Positions 22,432 to 32,517 of a stretch of DNA of 62,386 nucleotides are shown piece after piece. Numbering within the stretch: the stretch's first letter is position 1; the number at the start of each line of letters is the position of its first letter. The notes below the pieces were generated by a model. It made no database searches. It saw only the letters and a list, made by a program, of their open reading frames with translations, and was not told the origin of the DNA. The position numbers and the translations under genes were made by a program. The stretch spans positions 8,048-70,433 of the forward strand of contig DAIDMK010000012.1 in NCBI GenBank assembly GCA_027449025.1, given 5' to 3'. The DNA comes from Lutibacter sp. Its GTDB lineage: Bacteria > Bacteroidota > Bacteroidia > Flavobacteriales > Flavobacteriaceae.

Positions 22432-25400
22432 ATGATCGATAAAATCATTTCATTTTCCATTAATAATAAATTTATTATAGGCTTATTTATAGTGGCACTT
22501 GTGGGTACAGGTATTTGGTCTATGGCCACTATAAATCTGGGTTCTGTGCCCGATATTACCAACAACCAGGTACAAGTAATTACCGTGGCGCCAAATTTAG
22601 GTACCGAAGATATTGAGCAATTTGTTACCTATCCCGTAGAATTGGCGATGGCCAATCTTCCCGATGTTATCGAACTGCGCTCCGTATCACGTTTTGGGCT
22701 GTCCGTTGTCACCATCGTATTTGAGGATGAAGCAGGCACCTATCTGCCCAGACAATTGGTTCAGGAAAAATTGGCTGAAGTCACTGAAGAAATTCCGGAA
22801 GGTTTTGGTACTCCATTTATGGCACCAATAACAACGGGCTTGGGCGAAATTTACCAATACACCCTAAAAGTAAAAAAAGGCTACGAGGATAAATATGATG
22901 CTATGGAGCTTCGTACCATCCAGGATTGGATTGTAAAACGCCAAATGGCATTGGTGCCGGGCGTTGTAGAAGTAAACGCCTTTGGTGGCTATGTAAAACA
23001 ATATGAAGTAGCCATAAACCCCGACAGACTCAAAAGTTTCGGCATTACAATGAATCAGGTATTTGATGCCCTTAAAACGAACAATGCCAATACGGGTGGT
23101 GCTTATATAGAAAAAAACCATCAGGCCAATTTTATCCGCGGCGAAGGGTTGGCACGCAGCCTTGAAGATTTAGAAAATACGGTGGTTACCACACAAAATG
23201 GCAGTCCGGTATTGATACGGGATGTTGCCGAAAATGTAGGTTTCGGCAGTCAGGTGCGCTACGGGGCATTTACCCAGGACGGTCTCGAAACCGTAGGTGG
23301 ACAAATATTAATGCTGAAAGGACAAAGCCCAAGCAATGTGGTTAAAAACGTGGAGACACGAATCAAGGAAATACAAAAATCATTGCCGGAAGGCGTTTAT
23401 ATTGAAACTTTTTTAAGCCAAAGCGACCTTATTAGCAGAACCACCAGTACTGTTGAAAAAAACCTTATTGAAGGGTCGCTTATCGTCATATTTGTATTAG
23501 TACTGCTGTTGGGAAGTTTTCGTGGCGGTTTAATCACTGCCTCGGTCATCCCTTTGTCCTTGTTGTTTGCTTTTATTTTGATGAAACAGTTTGGCGTTTG
23601 GGCGAACCTGATGTCACTTGGCGCTATTGACTTTGGTATTATTGTAGATGGTGCAGTAATTATTGTGGAAGGAATGGTCCTTCACATTCATCAACGGATT
23701 AAAAAGTCCAAAGCAGTCATTGACCAAACTCAAATGGATGAAATTGCTTACGAATCGGGGAGTAAGATGATGAATTCGGCATTTTTCGGACAATTGATTA
23801 TCCTGATCGTATTTACACCGATTCTCTTTTTAACAGGAGTTGAAGGAAAAATGTTCCGTCCTATGGCCTTTACTTTCGGATTTGCCGTATTAGGCGCTAT
23901 TATCCTTTGCCTTACGTATGTGCCGATGGTTTCGGCATTATTCTTAAAACCTGCAAATAATCAGAATAGCCGATTTGCCAAATTTGAAAATGGAATTGAC
24001 CGGTTTAGCGATAAAATAATGGCTGGTTTAAACAGTGCGTATAAACCGTTGCTCAATTTCGCACTTCGCTTTAAGGCAGGTGTTGTTATAGGCGCAGTAA
24101 GTTTGCTGTTAATTGCAGGATTTATTTTCAGCAATATGGGGGGTGAATTTATCCCAAAATTTGATGAAGGCGATATTGCAATGCAGGCCTTGATAAAACC
24201 GGGAAGCAGCCTTACAGAGTCCATCGAGGCTTCAAAAAAATTACAAAATATTATAAAGCAATTCCCCGAAGTTATAACAGTAGTATCAAGAATTGGGGTG
24301 GCAGAAATACCAACCGACCCAATGCCTATGGATATTGCAGATACCTTTATTATTTTGGAAAAGGACAAAAGCAAATGGACGAGTGCTGACAGCAAAGAAG
24401 AACTCATTGAAAAAATACAAGAAAAAATCTCAATAATTCCCGGCGTAAATTTTGTGTTTACACAACCTGTCGAGTTGCGTTTTAATGAACTGTTGACAGG
24501 TGTTCGGGAAGATGTGGCCATAAAATTATACGGTGAAGACTTGGATGTTTTGGCTGATAAGATTCAGGAGATTGCCGCAGTAATAAGAACTGTTCCCGGT
24601 GCCGCAGACCTCAACGTAGAAGCTACCAGTGGATTGCCTCAAATGACCGTGGTTTATAACCGCGCAAAAATGGCACAATACGGTGTAACAGTTGATAAAT
24701 TAAACGACTACGTAAGTGCTGCCTTTGCAGGAGAAAAAGCCAGCGTCATTTTTGAAGGCGAAAAACGCTTTGATGTGGTCATTCGTTTGGCGAAGGAATT
24801 TAGACAGGATATTAATAACCTAAAGAATTTATATATAGACCTGCCTAACGGTGCGCAAGTTCCGCTTAAGGAAGTGGCCGACATCAGTTACAAACCCGGA
24901 CCTATGCAAATTTCAAGGGATAATACGTATAGACGTATTTCTGTCGGCGTCAATGTGAGAGGTCGGGATGTAAAAACGATGGTGGAAGAAATTCAGCAAA
25001 ATTTGGAAGCAGAAGTAAAATTACCGCCTGGATATTACGTGACCTACGGTGGGTCTTTTGAAAATCTGCAGCGTGCATCAGATCGTTTAATGATTGTTGT
25101 GCCTATTGCACTGGCCTTGATATTTATCCTGCTCTATTTTGCCTTAAACTCTCTTTCACAATCGGTAATGATATATATGGCCGTACCGCTTGCAGCCATT
25201 GGAGGTGTATTTGCGCTTTGGATAAGAGGGATGCCTTTTAGTATTTCAGCAGGAGTCGGATTCATCGTACTCTTTGGCGTTGCGGTATTAAATGGACTCG
25301 TTTTGATAAATAAATTCAATGAACTAAAAGACAATGGAATGACAAATATAAAAGACAGAATATATGAAGCAACCCACGAACGCTTGAGACCAATTCTTCT

Positions 25401-26847
25401 TACGGCAACGGCAGCCATTATGGGCTTTATCCCAATGGCAGTTTCCAACTCTGGCGGTGCCGAAGTGCAACGTCCTTTGGCGACAGTGGTTATTGGCGGA
25501 TTACTTACAGCAACCTTTTTAACCTTGGTGGTTATCCCCATTTTATACTATTGGCTCGAATCACAAAAAGAGAAAAAAGGAAACGGAGGCAATGTAAGTT
25601 ATGTCAACAAAACGACTACTGTAATTACTGTTCTCTTATTGTTAGGCGGTGTATTTACGTCTGGAAACAGCGTTGCGCAGGAAATAAATCAGAACATACC
25701 AAAGGCAAAAACCATCACTCTGGAAGAAGCTATTGTGATGGCAAAAAAGAATTATCCTTCCCTAAAAGAAAGTCAGGCGTTTATTGATAGGGAAAAGGCA
25801 ATGAAAGGCACCAGTTTTGATTTGGGCAGCACACAAATCTATACCGGCAAGGAAGAATATGGAAACAATCTTCCTGGTATTAAGACTTCAATTGGTATTC
25901 AGCAGGATAACATTGATTTGCTTTCCGGGTTTTCAAAATCTAAGTTCTACAAAGAGCGCATTGTCTTAGGAGAAAAATTCTATGCGGCCAATGAGCAGCA
26001 ATTGGTGCGCAATGTGATGCAGGCATACGACCAAATTAATTATAACAAGGCACAATTAAGCTTTGCAGAACAATTGGACAGTGTGTATGCCAATTTTAAA
26101 ACCGCCGCACAACTGCGTTATGATACCGGAGAAACCGGCAAGTTGGAATTCATTTCAGCTGCTTCAGAATACCAGCAAATTCAGGTTTTAAGGCAACAGG
26201 CACACGATGATATTGAAATTGCCAAACGTGCCTTAATGCAATATTTGGGAACGGATAAACCCTTCGAAACGGTTTCAGCTTCTTATGAGCCAATGTACCT
26301 TAACAACTTACTGGATTCAACTTCCGTGGCAAACAATCCAATGCTTCAATATTCCCTTCAAAATGCCGAAGTGAGCAAAGCCGGTGTTGGTGTGGAAAAA
26401 TCAGAATTCCTGCCAAAATTTAGTTTTTCCTATGGCAAACAAATGATAGAGGATGTTACGGGCTTTAATTCCTATCAGGCAGGAATTAGCCTTCCGTTGT
26501 GGTTTTTTCCGCAGAAATCAAGGGTAAAGGCAGCCAAGGCTGATGCAATGGTCGCAGAAAACCAATATTTGGAACAAAAGGCAATTACCGAAAGCCAGGT
26601 TTCACAATTGCTCAAATCCATCGAAAAAACGAAGAAAATATTACAGTATTATGATGAAGGCGCTTTGCTTTTGGCAGAGGAACAAATAGCTACGGCAGAG
26701 CTGGCATCCAAAGAAGGCGAAATAGATTATGTAAATTATATCTTTATTCTTAATAGTGCCATCAAAATAAAGCAAAACCATTTGCAATATATCAATCAAT
26801 ACAACCAACAAACCATTGAGGTACAATACCAATTGGGTAATTTATAA
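22432..26847 (+). CDS. cusA: Heavy-metal RND efflux pump CusA/CzcA fused to a TolC-like domain
   Basis: A 1471-residue protein. Residues 1-1040 form the HME-type RND pump: NNQVQVITVAPNLGTEDIEQ, the large periplasmic loops and 12 membrane spans, including LGAIDFGIIVDGAVIIVEG with the acidic residues of the proton relay in span IV. Residues about 1058-1085 are again hydrophobic (TVITVLLLLGGVFTSGNSVA) and look like an internal signal peptide. Residues 1090-1471 are a TolC-type outer-membrane domain with helical repeats (AQLRYDTGETGKLEFISA). So the pump and its outer-membrane channel are one polypeptide, a layout known in Bacteroidetes. Exports Cu/Ag or Zn/Cd/Co; substrate uncertain. Confidence 0.92.
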   Translation: MIDKIISFSINNKFIIGLFIVALVGTGIWSMATINLGSVPDITNNQVQVITVAPNLGTEDIEQFVTYPVELAMANLPDVIELRSVSRFGLSVVTIVFEDEAGTYLPRQLVQEKLAEVTEEIPEGFGTPFMAPITTGLGEIYQYTLKVKKGYEDKYDAMELRTIQDWIVKRQMALVPGVVEVNAFGGYVKQYEVAINPDRLKSFGITMNQVFDALKTNNANTGGAYIEKNHQANFIRGEGLARSLEDLENTVVTTQNGSPVLIRDVAENVGFGSQVRYGAFTQDGLETVGGQILMLKGQSPSNVVKNVETRIKEIQKSLPEGVYIETFLSQSDLISRTTSTVEKNLIEGSLIVIFVLVLLLGSFRGGLITASVIPLSLLFAFILMKQFGVWANLMSLGAIDFGIIVDGAVIIVEGMVLHIHQRIKKSKAVIDQTQMDEIAYESGSKMMNSAFFGQLIILIVFTPILFLTGVEGKMFRPMAFTFGFAVLGAIILCLTYVPMVSALFLKPANNQNSRFAKFENGIDRFSDKIMAGLNSAYKPLLNFALRFKAGVVIGAVSLLLIAGFIFSNMGGEFIPKFDEGDIAMQALIKPGSSLTESIEASKKLQNIIKQFPEVITVVSRIGVAEIPTDPMPMDIADTFIILEKDKSKWTSADSKEELIEKIQEKISIIPGVNFVFTQPVELRFNELLTGVREDVAIKLYGEDLDVLADKIQEIAAVIRTVPGAADLNVEATSGLPQMTVVYNRAKMAQYGVTVDKLNDYVSAAFAGEKASVIFEGEKRFDVVIRLAKEFRQDINNLKNLYIDLPNGAQVPLKEVADISYKPGPMQISRDNTYRRISVGVNVRGRDVKTMVEEIQQNLEAEVKLPPGYYVTYGGSFENLQRASDRLMIVVPIALALIFILLYFALNSLSQSVMIYMAVPLAAIGGVFALWIRGMPFSISAGVGFIVLFGVAVLNGLVLINKFNELKDNGMTNIKDRIYEATHERLRPILLTATAAIMGFIPMAVSNSGGAEVQRPLATVVIGGLLTATFLTLVVIPILYYWLESQKEKKGNGGNVSYVNKTTTVITVLLLLGGVFTSGNSVAQEINQNIPKAKTITLEEAIVMAKKNYPSLKESQAFIDREKAMKGTSFDLGSTQIYTGKEEYGNNLPGIKTSIGIQQDNIDLLSGFSKSKFYKERIVLGEKFYAANEQQLVRNVMQAYDQINYNKAQLSFAEQLDSVYANFKTAAQLRYDTGETGKLEFISAASEYQQIQVLRQQAHDDIEIAKRALMQYLGTDKPFETVSASYEPMYLNNLLDSTSVANNPMLQYSLQNAEVSKAGVGVEKSEFLPKFSFSYGKQMIEDVTGFNSYQAGISLPLWFFPQKSRVKAAKADAMVAENQYLEQKAITESQVSQLLKSIEKTKKILQYYDEGALLLAEEQIATAELASKEGEIDYVNYIFILNSAIKIKQNHLQYINQYNQQTIEVQYQLGNL

Positions 26848-26864
26848 TATAAATAAAGACAGAA

Positions 26865-28094
26865 ATGAAAAATAAAGCAATAGCAGTAACTATATTTTTA
26901 GCCTTGACTTTGGTGTTCGCTTCCTGCAATGAAAAGACAAAGGGAGAATCAGGGCATAATGAGGAGGAGAATGGCAAAACAGAAACTAAAGAAAGTGGAG
27001 AAGAAGGCAAACATGAAGGCGAAGAAGGTGTCGTGGAAATCACAGCGCAACAAGCCGAAACTATTGGTCTTGAAATGAAACCTTTAGAAGAAAGAAGTCT
27101 TGGAAACACAATAAAAGTAACTGGCCAATTAGAATTATTCCCTCAAGACAGGGCAAACATAAGTCCTTTTGTGGGAGGTAACGTTCGTTCTATCAATGTC
27201 ATTGAAGGTGATAAAGTAAAAAAAGGTCAAATTTTGGCCTACTTGGAACACCCGGACATTATTAGTATGCAACAGGAATTTCAGGAAAAAAATGATGAAC
27301 TGGTTTTTCTTAAACAAGATTTCGAACGTAAAAAAACGCTGTATGATAAAGGGGTTTCTTCAGGAAAAGAATTTCAAATGGCACAATCCAAATTTCGCGC
27401 TACCACCTCTGGTGTCAATGCCTTAAAATCAAAGTTACGGCTTTTAGGGTTTAATCCAACTAAAATCGCTGAAGGACAGATTTATTCGTCTGTCCCAATT
27501 ACTACACCCATTAATGGTTATGTAGAAGATGTTATAGTAAGCCTTGGCGATTATGTCGCACCACAAACCAAAATTTTTACGATAAGTGATAACTCAAAAT
27601 TACACGTTGATATAAAAGTTTATGAAAAAGATATCAGTAAAGTAAAAAAAGGACAACAAATTTTCTTTTCGGTAGCTTCTAAACCCGATGAATTGCTTAA
27701 AGCTAAAATATATTCTATTGGAAAAACTTTTGAAACAGATCCAAAAGCATTACACGTTCACGCAGATATGGATATTAAAAAAGATGATTTGCTTCCCGGA
27801 ATGTACGTGGAAGGACGAATCGTTCAAGGAGAAAAATTAGCGTTTGCCGTTCCGGAAGAAGCCATCATCAAAGAAGGAGAACTATCTTTTATATTCATTT
27901 TGGATGAAGATAGCGCCAAGGAAAAGAACAAAATGAAATTTAAAAAGATTCCTGTAACTGTTGGCGTAACCGATTTGGGATTTGTGGAAGTCAATCTTCC
28001 GGCAGATGTTCCAAAGACTGTAAAAGTAGTTACCAAAGGTGCCTATATACTTTCTTCTGAAATGATTAAGGGAGAACTTGGCCACGATGATTAA
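26865..28094 (+). CDS. cusB: RND efflux periplasmic adaptor (CusB-type membrane fusion protein)
   Basis: A 409-residue lipoprotein (lipobox VFASC) with an acidic, His-containing linker, then the adaptor fold: barrel-sandwich PFVGGNVRSINVIEGDKVKKGQIL, a coiled-coil hairpin (QQEFQEKNDELVFLKQDFERKK) and the beta-barrel and membrane-proximal domains (YVEGRIVQGEKLAFAVPEEAI). It connects the inner-membrane pump to the outer-membrane part. It is 17 nt downstream of cusA, in the same operon. Confidence 0.9.
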   Translation: MKNKAIAVTIFLALTLVFASCNEKTKGESGHNEEENGKTETKESGEEGKHEGEEGVVEITAQQAETIGLEMKPLEERSLGNTIKVTGQLELFPQDRANISPFVGGNVRSINVIEGDKVKKGQILAYLEHPDIISMQQEFQEKNDELVFLKQDFERKKTLYDKGVSSGKEFQMAQSKFRATTSGVNALKSKLRLLGFNPTKIAEGQIYSSVPITTPINGYVEDVIVSLGDYVAPQTKIFTISDNSKLHVDIKVYEKDISKVKKGQQIFFSVASKPDELLKAKIYSIGKTFETDPKALHVHADMDIKKDDLLPGMYVEGRIVQGEKLAFAVPEEAIIKEGELSFIFILDEDSAKEKNKMKFKKIPVTVGVTDLGFVEVNLPADVPKTVKVVTKGAYILSSEMIKGELGHDD

Positions 28095-28128
28095 CTAAGT
28101 ATTAGTGAATAAATAAAATGATACTGAA

Positions 28129-28467
28129 ATGAAAGAAATAAAAGCATTTGTAAAACCTAACAGGATACAAAAAATAATCGATGCCCTTACTGATAATGGA
28201 TTTAAAAGTATGACGCTTTCACAGGCAGAAGGCACTGGTGCATTTAAGGCAAAAGGTGCAAAACCATCCATCGATTTTCACATAACGGACAGTCCGGTGA
28301 TAAAAATTGAATTGGTGTGCCAAAATGAAGAAGCCCAAGAAGTTATAGATATCATAGTAGCCAATGGAAAGACCGAAGAACCCGCAGACGGAATCATTTA
28401 TTTGACGGATATAGAGGACGCATTTCAAATTAAAACCGGCGAATCCTTAAAACGATATAATCTATAA
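28129..28467 (+). CDS. PII-like signalling protein of the metal-efflux type
   Basis: A 112-residue PII-superfamily protein: MKEIKAFVKPNRIQKIIDAL at the start and DGIIYLTDIEDAFQIKTGES at the end match the GlnB pattern. The T-loop lacks the uridylylated Tyr of nitrogen-regulatory PII. PII-like proteins next to CusABC operons are a recognised subgroup (PII-NG) whose role in metal efflux is unknown. Genes on both sides share its strand with short gaps (34 and 4 nt). Confidence 0.82.
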   Translation: MKEIKAFVKPNRIQKIIDALTDNGFKSMTLSQAEGTGAFKAKGAKPSIDFHITDSPVIKIELVCQNEEAQEVIDIIVANGKTEEPADGIIYLTDIEDAFQIKTGESLKRYNL

Positions 28468-28471
28468 CAAA

Positions 28472-28888
28472 ATGGACGTTTTAGAGAAAATATTGGAGAA
28501 TAACAACATAAAACCAACGGCAATGCGCCTGTTGGTTTTACAGTTTCTCCTAAATAGAAAGGTGGCAACAAGTTTAACGGATGTAGAAAATTATTTTGCC
28601 AAATCCGACAGAACCACGCTGTTCCGTACCTTGAAAACCTTTGTTGAAAAAGGGATTTCCCATAAAATTGACGATGGAACGGGAATTACCAAGTATGCAT
28701 TGTGTGAAGACAATTGCCATTGCGAAATAGATACCGATTTACACTTGCATTTTCATTGTACAAAATGTAACGAAACAGTGTGTATCACAGAATATAAAAT
28801 TCCGCCAATACATTTGCCAAAAGATTATACAGCCGAAAATGTTAATTTGGTGGTAAAAGGCATTTGTGATAAGTGCAATAGTAAATAA
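28472..28888 (+). CDS. Fur-family transcriptional regulator
   Basis: A 138-residue protein with an N-terminal winged helix (NNIKPTAMRLLVLQFLLNRK, DRTTLFRTLKTFVEKGI) and a metal-binding C-terminal domain with HLHFHCTKC and a final CDKC. The two CxxC pairs form the structural Zn site. It may sense zinc or another divalent metal rather than iron, given the neighbours. A palindrome overlapping its stop codon and the promoter of the next gene could be its operator. Confidence 0.85.
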   Translation: MDVLEKILENNNIKPTAMRLLVLQFLLNRKVATSLTDVENYFAKSDRTTLFRTLKTFVEKGISHKIDDGTGITKYALCEDNCHCEIDTDLHLHFHCTKCNETVCITEYKIPPIHLPKDYTAENVNLVVKGICDKCNSK

Positions 28889-28924
28889 TGCACTTCCGTT
28901 GCATAGGGCATTAACCTATTTTTG
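28888..28924 (+). promoter_or_regulatory. Promoter and Fur-type operator candidate before the P1B ATPase gene
   Basis: ATGCA-N7-TGCAT (28888-28904) is a dyad directly after the fur gene and overlaps the -33 region (TTG at 28899). TATTTTTG (28917-28924) matches the -7 box, with a 15-nt spacer shorter than the usual 19. The ATG at 28942 lies 17 nt later. Confidence 0.45.
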
Positions 28925-28941
28925 CGTAAAATAGATGAATT

Positions 28942-30885
28942 ATGAGTGAAGAATGTAAAGAAGGGACGGCCTGTGCTATTGATTTTGCAAAAGAAACCCA
29001 AGAGTCTAAAAAATCATTCAGTATAAATAAAGACTATCTAATTCCAATAATCAGTTTATTGTTTTTGTTGCTTGGAATTGGTTTTGATTTTTATAAAGCT
29101 GCTTTTTTTAAGGCTCCCATTCCTTTAATTTGGTTTGGCATTATTTATATCCTGGTGGGTGGTGCTGTTATTTTAAAGGCAGCAAAGCTCGTACTAAAGG
29201 GCGATATTTATAACGAGTTTGTCTTAATGACTGTTGCGACAATTGGTGCATTTTTAATTGGTTCTTATGAAGAAGGTGTTGCCGTAATGCTGTTTTATGT
29301 GGTTGGAGAATTATTTCAGGAAGCCGCAGTAAACAAAGCCAAACGTTCCATTGAAGCCCTGTTAAAAGTACAGGTTGAAGAAGTTACGGTGCTGGAGAAT
29401 GGCAATGCAGTAATCAAACATCCTAGTGAAGTTCAGGTCGGACAAACAATTCAAACCAAGCCTGGTGAAAAAATAGCGTTGGATGGTGAATTGATTTCAA
29501 ACGATGCCGTTTTAAACACCGCCACTTTAACGGGTGAATCAACACCAGACACAAAAATCAAAGGTGACAAGGTATTGGCCGGGATGGTAAACCTCACTAA
29601 AGTGATTGAGATTGAGGTAACCAGTAAATTTGAAGACACAAAGCTCTCAAAAATATTAAAATTGGTGCAGGAAGCGGTTGGCAGAAAAGCAAAAACGCAA
29701 TTGTTGGTGAGTCGCTTGGCAAAAATATACACCCCCATTGTATTTTGGCTGGCGATTGGATTGGTCATAATTCCTTATTTCTTTCTTGGGGATGCCTATG
29801 TCTTTCAGAGCTGGTTTCAACGTGCATTAATCTTTTTGGTAATTTCTTGCCCCTGTGCCCTGGTAATCTCAATTCCGTTGGGTTATTTTGGCGGAATAGG
29901 CGCAGCATCTCACAATGGTATCTTATTTAAAGGCGCTAATTTTATTGATTTAATGACCAAAGTTGATACGGTTGTGATGGACAAAACAGGAACTTTGACC
30001 AAAGGTGTTTTTGAAGTACAAGAAATAGCTGCCGTAAATTTCGACAAAGAATTATTGCTTGAATTAACAGCCGTTTTGGAAGCCAATTCTACCCATCCAA
30101 TTGCAGCAGCCATTGTAAAGTATGCAAACATTAGTAATACTGCTCTTAAAGCAACCAATGTTGAAGAAATTTCCGGTCACGGAATGATAGGACAAATTGG
30201 GGAATATGAAGTGTTGGCCGGTAACACAAAATTGTTGGAAAAATTTAAAATTCGGTATGATGTAGCGCTAAATTCAAATACTGAAACCATCGTCCTCATT
30301 GCCATAAATAAAAAGTATGCCGGCTATATTACAATTGCCGATACCCTTAAAGAGGATGCAAAAAAAGCAATAGTCGCATTACACGCTCTGAAAAATATAA
30401 CCAAAGTTGTGATGCTTTCTGGCGATAAACAGGCTGTTGTTGATAAAATTGCCAAACAATTAGGAATAGACAAAGCCATAGGTGAATTATTGCCGGAAGA
30501 CAAAATTACAGAAGTCGAAAAATTAAAAGCAGCAGGTAGAACCATTACTTTTGTGGGTGATGGCGTAAATGACGCCCCTGTAATTACAATCGCTGATGTA
30601 GGGATGGCAATGGGAGGTTTAGGAAGTGATGCCGCCATTGATACCGCAGATGTTGTCATACAAACAGATCAGCCTTCAAAAATTGCGATAGCCATCAAAA
30701 TAAGCAATTCAACCACGAATATAATATGGCAGAACATAGTTTTGGCTCTGGGTGTAAAAATATTGGTGTTAATATTAGGCGCTTTTGGAATGGCTACGTT
30801 GTGGGAAGCCGTAATCGCAGATGTTGGTGTTGCTTTATTGGCCATATTAAATGCCGTCCGACTTCAAAGAATGACCTGGTCTTAA
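28942..30885 (+). CDS. Heavy-metal P1B-type ATPase (ZntA/CadA-like)
   Basis: A 647-residue ATPase without an N-terminal HMA domain; the N-terminus has short Cys-containing CKEGTAC instead. Membrane metal site CPC at residues 303-305 (ISCPCALVISIPLGY), phosphorylation motif DKTGTLTKG with Asp347, TGES in the actuator domain (TLTGESTPDT) and GDGVNDAPV in the hinge. The pattern CPC plus the absence of Cu-type span motifs suggests Zn/Cd/Pb export. Controlled probably by the upstream Fur-type protein. Confidence 0.9.
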   Translation: MSEECKEGTACAIDFAKETQESKKSFSINKDYLIPIISLLFLLLGIGFDFYKAAFFKAPIPLIWFGIIYILVGGAVILKAAKLVLKGDIYNEFVLMTVATIGAFLIGSYEEGVAVMLFYVVGELFQEAAVNKAKRSIEALLKVQVEEVTVLENGNAVIKHPSEVQVGQTIQTKPGEKIALDGELISNDAVLNTATLTGESTPDTKIKGDKVLAGMVNLTKVIEIEVTSKFEDTKLSKILKLVQEAVGRKAKTQLLVSRLAKIYTPIVFWLAIGLVIIPYFFLGDAYVFQSWFQRALIFLVISCPCALVISIPLGYFGGIGAASHNGILFKGANFIDLMTKVDTVVMDKTGTLTKGVFEVQEIAAVNFDKELLLELTAVLEANSTHPIAAAIVKYANISNTALKATNVEEISGHGMIGQIGEYEVLAGNTKLLEKFKIRYDVALNSNTETIVLIAINKKYAGYITIADTLKEDAKKAIVALHALKNITKVVMLSGDKQAVVDKIAKQLGIDKAIGELLPEDKITEVEKLKAAGRTITFVGDGVNDAPVITIADVGMAMGGLGSDAAIDTADVVIQTDQPSKIAIAIKISNSTTNIIWQNIVLALGVKILVLILGAFGMATLWEAVIADVGVALLAILNAVRLQRMTWS

Positions 30886-32100
30886 TTTGACAGGTTCATT
30901 TTAATTCGGTTCCATTAAAATAGCCTCAACTAAACAGAATGTTTAGCAGGTAATAAGGTGTTCGCAATCCGCTTCATTTTGTTCCATAAAATATATCTGC
31001 AAGGGCATTTCAAAAAAGTATATATAAACTTGTATCGATAGTTAATTATCAAAACCCAAATTCCGATAACAAACCCTTGCATATACCACAAATAGCACTA
31101 CTGCGGTGACACATCCTCGTTGAGTGCTATTTGTTTATTTTACTTCACACATTACACGGCTTACTCACGCACAGCTACTTTTTTACCCAAACCCTCCAAT
31201 GTTTTGCTACGCAAATATCTTTCATTGGGTAAAACCGCTGTTTCATAATTTGGCTCGCCTGCTGCTCGCTCGGGCTAAAAAAGGGTGTCACAGTTTTTGA
31301 AAGCGCCATTTTGCATATGAAATAACCGCCTCAAGCACTTATTCAACCTCAACAAACCATTAATTTTTAGTCACCAACTATCCGATTAACTTCAAATTAT
31401 AAAGCGGTTATCACATATTGCAAACGCTCGCAAGAGCAAAGTATTCCGTTCATTGTTCCTCGTTTTGGCGCTCCACAAATTGTAATTTAAATCATAATTT
31501 TCTAACCAAGCAACCAACTACAATAAAGCACTTTCCAATAACCAAAGCGGAGCGCACACCACTCGTCACGCTTCTCTCCATAAATTGCCCTTGCCCATCC
31601 GACGCCTCAAAAACACCGCCACTCTTGCGTGTGCCACGTGGGCGTGGGACGCACTTATGCCGATGGCAACGTGCTCTACCCACACCACCCTCGCTCATCT
31701 TCGCTGCGGCTCGCGCAAAAATGCTCCTCATTTTTTGCTGCGCTGTGTTTAGAATTCAATAAGAGAAATTCTAAGTATTGCTTTATCAGAATCACCCGGA
31801 TTAAAAAAATAAAAAAAGCAAGTAAAATTATTTGGCTCCCATCATCCAACGCTATTGGCTATAAAGTTCAGGCCCTGCGGGTTTTTAAAAAAATCTCCAC
31901 CCTCAAATTTTATAACTAACAGTCTTTCAAAAATGCACTGAAAACTGCCACTGCCAACTGTCAACTAAAACCCGGGTAGTATTTTTTCAAAAAAACTTGA
32001 CAGCCATCCAACGCCAATAAGTAAACTACTTTCTTTTTTTCTTTTTTCTTTTAAAAATTGAAGCGCGAAGCGCAGCAGAGCATAATTTAAATGCGCAATT
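30886..32100. other. Gene-free block, compositionally different
   Basis: About 1.2 kb without a convincing gene. The part from about 31140 to 31760 is clearly richer in GC than its neighbours, and open frames there (on both strands) give low-complexity, non-protein-like sequences. A perfect 11-bp inverted repeat CAAATAGCACT / AGTGCTATTTG (31089-31099, 31123-31133) is followed by a T-rich stretch and could be a terminator. A smaller hairpin CTAAACA-GAA-TGTTTAG lies at 30930-30946. Perhaps the end of a conjugative element or its transfer region; this is inference. Confidence 0.45.
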
Positions 32101-32505
32101 ATGTCAACTTTTGAAATCAGAACTCACCAGACCGGAAGAACCTATTCCGGACCACACTTTTTTATCCTTTGTAAAGGACTGAACAGCGGCAGACCAATGC
32201 CGGAACCTTGCCCGAATTGCTTTGTGATCACGACAAATTCCGATGAATGCCGGGAATCACTTTTTTACTTGTGTCAGGCCCTTAAAATCGGGAAGTATTT
32301 TAGCTATTATTTAAAGGGAAGTGTTATTCCATTTATCTGCATTAAGGATGCGAGAGCAGTCATTAAAAATGCTTTGCTAGAGAATGAGCAAAAGGCCTGG
32401 GATCAGAAGATTTTAAAGCTTCAAAAAATTGAAGCTTTCGAAGCAAATTTAAAACTGCAGCTTAAAACAATTTCTGAATTAAAATTGGCCTTGTTGAGGT
32501 TCTAA
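32101..32505 (+). CDS. Conserved protein of Bacteroidetes conjugative elements (DUF6943-like)
   Basis: A 134-residue soluble protein: FEIRTHQTGRTYSGPHFFILCKGLNSGRP at the N-terminus, EPCPNCFVI, and a helical C-terminal half (EAFEANLKLQLKTISELKLAL). I recall similar proteins next to SLOG-domain genes in Bacteroidetes integrative elements, but the assignment is tentative and no function is known. It is 12 nt upstream of the SLOG protein gene. Confidence 0.5.
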   Translation: MSTFEIRTHQTGRTYSGPHFFILCKGLNSGRPMPEPCPNCFVITTNSDECRESLFYLCQALKIGKYFSYYLKGSVIPFICIKDARAVIKNALLENEQKAWDQKILKLQKIEAFEANLKLQLKTISELKLALLRF

Positions 32506-32517
32506 ACAAATCAAAAG

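Noticed and set aside
31418-31919. Overlapping open frames in the GC-rich block on both strands
   Set aside because: They give low-complexity, proline/serine/threonine-rich sequences without family features, overlap each other on both strands and have no ribosome-binding context; more likely a non-coding block.
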